The translations under genes were made by a program, and so were the position numbers. The notes below the pieces were generated by a model. The model ran no database searches, was not told where the DNA came from, and worked only from the letters and a program-made list of their open reading frames with translations. Shown here piece by piece: positions 38,787 to 42,013 of a stretch of 42,013 bases of DNA. The DNA lies in the IMG/VR virus record IMGVR_UViG_3300025154_000198, positions 1 to 42,013 of that record; one strand, written 5' to 3'. Within the stretch, counting starts at the first letter, position 1; each line of letters begins with the position of its first letter. Source of the stretch: a virus.

Positions 38787-39813
38787 GAAACGCAGCGACC
38801 TTTTTAGCATCTTCCTCAAAGTTGACCTCACTTTCAAATTTATTCCTAATTGCTTTACTCATCTGATCTGCCACTTCCGGTCTTGAAAAGAATCGGATTT
38901 TATCAGCAATTTCATTTGGACTCATACTGTCAATATTTATACAGGTATCATCATTTGCCAATCTTCCGGGCATTTGTCCATTATAATAAGAACCTTTGTA
39001 AATAAAAGGTCTGCCAATTGCTGCTGCTTGGTGGGGTAAATGACCATATCCATCACCTTGAGATTTGACTTGCCAAATAAATAACGAGTTTTTCATTTCC
39101 TCTGCTATTCCTTCCTCATCATGAAATGCTCCATCCTCACAGCCACCTCCGTAGCTTTTCCAATCAAAGTCAGGCATCAAGTCTTTGAGTTGCCAATAAA
39201 GCTGATAATCAGGCTGAGATTGAAGTGCGTTCATGAAAGAAGTTATCTTATTGTAATTTCGCAAGGGGGTGAAACAGAAAGTATCCTCATTAAATTCCTG
39301 GTGATAATTAACAGCGTTACAGAGATAGTCCGGAACAAAATTGGTTGAGATCAGGAGGTTTTTTCCATTTGAAGTTTGTCCGTTATTACCAAGTTGACAA
39401 ACTCTTTTAGCATTAGGTTTATAGGTTTTACAAAGGAGATCATAGGTTTCATCATGACCTGGATAACTAGATATAACTACATCAATCTGCATCTCTCTGA
39501 ACTTATCCGGAGTAATTGCTTTTTGATGATAATGGTAATGAGTGTCATAGATATGGTAGATTCCATCCTCTAAAACATAATTGCCATTGAGATTTTTATA
39601 CTGATCCCAATCGGTCTGATCTATTCCCAAGAACTGTCCAATTGTATCTGGTGCATTTCCGTAGGGTTCTGCGATTCTCCAGAAACCCTCCTCAAACCAT
39701 TCAGTCCCAATAGGTCTAAAAAGTTTATGTCCCAATCGTTTTTCTAGGAGAAGATGTAGTGAGTAATATAATCCTCCTAGCTAATGGTGCAAATCACAGA
39801 AGATATTGCACAT
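38770..39813 (-). CDS. GT-B-like glycosyltransferase with an in-frame amber codon
   Basis: The frame starts at ATG 39813, seven nt after GGAGGTG, reads MCNIFCDLHH, meets TAG at codon 11 (39781-39783), then continues LGGLYYSLHLLLEKRLGHKLFRPIG to 38770. Without the amber the product has 347 aa; a 321-aa form needs a TTG at 39735. The C-terminal half has GDGYGHLPHQAAAIGRPFIYKG, a GT-B donor-loop-like stretch, so it is likely a glycosyltransferase. It lies next to an HNH gene whose 3' end carries its ribosome site. It may be broken, suppressed or wrongly sequenced. Confidence 0.6.
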
Positions 39814-39814
39814 A

Positions 39815-40180
39815 CTACACCACCTCCTTGTGGCAATTGGTGCACAACCATTGCACTCTAAGCCAGTTTTCTGGCAAATAACCTAAATGATGATGTGCTT
39901 CAATCATACTTCTTTTAATTCCCCAATCTTTAATTCCACATTTTTCACAATAATCTGGTCTAAAAAGCCTTCCATCTCTAACCGCATTACTTACAGTATA
40001 ATGAGCTTTTCTGATATTTTCATCAGTTAAATGGTATCTCTCCCTCGCTTTTTCTTTATATTCCTTTGTATTTCGGTATCTTTTATATTTAGCCCTGCCA
40101 ACTTCCGACCTATCATATTTCTTTCTACTCGCAATTCCTTTTGGACTTTTTTTCCATCTTTTATCCGCTTCGCTTATCAT
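39815..40180 (-). CDS. HNH homing endonuclease
   Basis: A 121-aa protein. A basic N-terminal half (RKKYDRSEVGRAKYKRYRN) precedes YCEKCGIKDWGIKRSMIEAHHHLGYLPENW and LCTNCHKEVV, the HNH knuckles and HH core. It lies between two glycan genes, and its stop comes 1 nt before the ATG of the damaged glycosyltransferase gene, so an insertion here fits the neighbour's amber problem. Confidence 0.85.
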   Translation of the reverse strand: MISEADKRWKKSPKGIASRKKYDRSEVGRAKYKRYRNTKEYKEKARERYHLTDENIRKAHYTVSNAVRDGRLFRPDYCEKCGIKDWGIKRSMIEAHHHLGYLPENWLRVQWLCTNCHKEVV

Positions 40181-40218
40181 TATATGATTTAATCATGGTG
40201 ATAGTTAAAAGTCAAGAC

Positions 40219-41076
40219 TTATTGAGATAGTTTATTCCAGGCATCTAAAACAGAAGCCTCCCCGCCAAATAATTTGATTGCCTGGTCTAAATATAGATTT
40301 ACAAATTCAGAATAAATCTCTCTCTCATAGCGGTTTCTTTGATAGGTAAAATATCCAATACGAGCCTTGTCTATCTCAGAACTAAAATTTAGTAAATGAA
40401 GATCACCCTTATCAAGAATATTATAATATTGGGTAAGGTTTCCAATATGAAACCACCCCTCACCTTTGTGGGAATAAGTTAGCCTAGACACCCTTCTGTG
40501 AACCCCAACCTTAACACCTGTCCCAAAAATTGCTCTTACAATCTCCCGAGTATTTATAAAATCATCTTTTTTCAACCTGTCCCAGGTTTTTCTTTTAATA
40601 AGCATGAAAGCGTTTTCGTAATGGGGAATTGGTTTGAAAGTGTAAGGAGGTTGATCTACCGATTCAAATCTTTGGTTTTTAACTCTAGCGATTAAGCCTT
40701 CAAATTCATATTCTGGAGTATAGTCAAAGCCATTCTCAAAGTAAGAGCAGAAACCATAATCACTTTCGTTAAACTGTTTTATAAGCTCCTCTGCATAAGT
40801 AATATCCTCAAAGAAAATATCGCTATCCAGAAACACCACAGTATCCCAATCGTATTTACTTAACTGTTCTTTAAGATCAACCATTCCATTATCAAAGCTT
40901 CCTGGCTGTGCTTCCAGGTGGATTACATTTTCATGCACAATCCCAAAAGTTCCGAAGCTGTTATTGTCCACAGTTTCATACAAATAAAGAGGATACCCGG
41001 CATCCAAAAACTTTGAAATGCTTTCCTCATACATCAAGCTTCGCCTGTGGTATAGCGTAACTAATATGGTTTTCAT
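40219..41076 (-). CDS. GT-A-like glycosyltransferase
   Basis: A 285-aa protein. WDTVVFLDSDIFFED (D84, D86) is the DxD metal and nucleotide site of GT-A enzymes, and IPHYENAFMLIKRKTWDRL resembles the acceptor side. HRRVSRLTYSHKGEGWFHIGNL may hold the conserved His. It likely adds a sugar to a glycan. It follows the epimerase with a 4-nt overlap. Confidence 0.75.
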   Translation of the reverse strand: MKTILVTLYHRRSLMYEESISKFLDAGYPLYLYETVDNNSFGTFGIVHENVIHLEAQPGSFDNGMVDLKEQLSKYDWDTVVFLDSDIFFEDITYAEELIKQFNESDYGFCSYFENGFDYTPEYEFEGLIARVKNQRFESVDQPPYTFKPIPHYENAFMLIKRKTWDRLKKDDFINTREIVRAIFGTGVKVGVHRRVSRLTYSHKGEGWFHIGNLTQYYNILDKGDLHLLNFSSEIDKARIGYFTYQRNRYEREIYSEFVNLYLDQAIKLFGGEASVLDAWNKLSQ

Positions 41077-41960
41077 GGATCAAAAGTCTTGTAATTTTCC
41101 CGATACCATTCTATTGCTTCTTTCATTCCTTCTTCCAAACCAATCTGAGGTCTAAAACCTAGTAATTGGCAGACTGGAGCTGGATCTGCTAATGTAACAG
41201 AATTTTCAGGTTCACCCATTCGCATAGGTTGATTTACAAGTTTTGATTGACTTCCGGTTAATTTGATTACCAATTCAGCAACCTCTTTAACTGTAACAGG
41301 AATCCCTGTTCCTCCATCAATTGCTTTACCCCAACAATTATCTTTCTCAAAAGCTCTAATCATGATCTCTGACAAGTCTTTAGCATGAACCATATCAACA
41401 ACTTGATTTCCAGTTCCGTTCAAAACAATATCTACATTATCCAAAGCTCTAGTAATAAAAGTAGGAGCAATTTTTCTTATCTTCTTCCAATGTTGTCTTG
41501 CTCCATACGCATTTAATCCTCTGACTACAGCCACCTTCATGCCATATTCTTTGGCATACATAAGGCAGAATTTAGTCGCTGCCCTTTTCGTGATCGTGTA
41601 GGGATTTAGCCATTTGTTTGTCAGGCTGCAATAAATAAATGGAACATTATACTTTTTAGCCACATCCAGGGCGTTAATAACTCCCTTAATATTGACATCA
41701 ATAGCATCATGTATCCTGCCGAAAGTTTCAGCAGTTCCAAGCACTCCGGAACAATCAAAAATTACATCCGGCTTAAATTCATTAACAACCAAATCAATAT
41801 CCTCAATTTTACCCACATCAGTTTTTATAAAGTTTCCTTTCCATTCAAACCCTTCAGGTTGCTTTACATCTGCTATAGTAGTTTCATAACCTTTGGCTAG
41901 TAATAATTCAGCGAGATGACCACCAATAAAACCACTTCCTCCGATAACAATTGCTTTCAT
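41073..41960 (-). CDS. NAD-dependent epimerase/dehydratase (SDR)
   Basis: A 295-aa extended SDR. GGSGFIGG (7-14) is the NAD-binding loop, FDCSGVLG lies near the cofactor, and S112 with Y121-x3-K125 (YTITK) is the catalytic set. VVRGLNAYGARQHW is the family's substrate loop. It turns an NDP-hexose into another one (epimerase, dehydratase or reductase; which is not clear). AAGAAGGTGATTAGAAA precedes the ATG. Through the circle it follows the cupin gene at 94-465. Confidence 0.92.
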   Translation of the reverse strand: MKAIVIGGSGFIGGHLAELLLAKGYETTIADVKQPEGFEWKGNFIKTDVGKIEDIDLVVNEFKPDVIFDCSGVLGTAETFGRIHDAIDVNIKGVINALDVAKKYNVPFIYCSLTNKWLNPYTITKRAATKFCLMYAKEYGMKVAVVRGLNAYGARQHWKKIRKIAPTFITRALDNVDIVLNGTGNQVVDMVHAKDLSEIMIRAFEKDNCWGKAIDGGTGIPVTVKEVAELVIKLTGSQSKLVNQPMRMGEPENSVTLADPAPVCQLLGFRPQIGLEEGMKEAIEWYRENYKTFDP

Positions 41961-42013
41961 TTTCTAATCACCTTCTTTCTCATTTTTTTTCTATCTCCCA
42001 ATTAGTAAACTCA
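41887..42013. repeat. Terminal direct repeat, right copy (circular overlap)
   Basis: Identical to positions 1-127. Here the epimerase gene is complete, so this copy is the one to keep when the genome is written as a circle. Confidence 0.95.

Noticed and set aside
38770-39813. Genome-wide TAG recoding
   Set aside because: Several genes clearly end with TAG (36842, 38190 followed by TAA, 26505, 39815), so the amber in the glycosyltransferase gene is a local matter.

Overview
The window is a complete, apparently circular genome of a dsDNA tailed bacteriophage, seen in raw assembly form. The first 127 bases are repeated exactly as the last 127, so the unique sequence is 41,886 bp and the contig closes on itself (circular, or circularly permuted and headful-packaged). 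Gene density is high, stops often overlap starts (ATGA, TAATG), the sequence is AT-rich, and leaders are either GGAGGTGA/GGGGGTGA-type Shine-Dalgarno sites or nearly absent. The host is a bacterium (CHAP-type endolysin, sigma70-like TTGACA/TATAAT promoters), but nothing seen names its phylum.

Layout. Two divergent transcription units leave a strange 0.7 kb gene-free region at 17.3-18.0 kb. The rightward arm (18.0-29.16 kb) holds early genes, mostly small: a SprT-like metalloprotease, zinc ribbons, an excisionase-type HTH protein, a gp32-like ssDNA-binding protein, a WYL-domain miniprotein, small membrane proteins, a CHAP lysin with a holin-like neighbour, a SAP/HeH-like protein and an Hjc-like Holliday junction resolvase. 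An IS200/IS605-type element (20606-21870) sits inside one early gene. It encodes a Y1 (HUH) transposase and, in place of TnpB, a PD-(D/E)XK nuclease-like protein. The leftward arm (17.29 kb down to 1, and through the circle junction from 41.96 down to 29.15 kb) is the late region. It begins with TerS, TerL and portal, then a 969-aa virion protein with a lysozyme/transglycosylase-like domain, an 832-aa virion protein, a scaffold-like protein and an N4-gp56-type major capsid protein. Next comes a cassette of about ten sugar and surface-glycan genes: glycosyltransferases, two methyltransferases, a DegT aminotransferase, a cupin epimerase and an NAD-dependent epimerase. Last come tail-fibre genes, including glycine-rich fibres and an H-type lectin-like protein. 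No tape measure, tube, or contractile-sheath gene was recognised, and the packaging-portal-internal-protein order suggests a short-tailed (podovirus-like) virion. No DNA polymerase, helicase, primase or integrase was recognised, so replication probably depends on the host.

Five HNH endonuclease genes are scattered at gene boundaries. Several TTGACA promoters place the ATG only 7-12 nt after the -10 box, which implies leaderless or near-leaderless mRNAs. Three leftward promoters share the 13-mer TCTAGTTGACATG. Candidate RNAs lie at 22641-22724 (minus strand, with its own promoter and terminator) and at 24521-24593.

The points most worth a second look are the TnpA plus PD-(D/E)XK element, the word-like repeat region between the divergent arms, the candidate small RNAs, the leaderless promoter set, and the in-frame amber codon in a glycosyltransferase gene.
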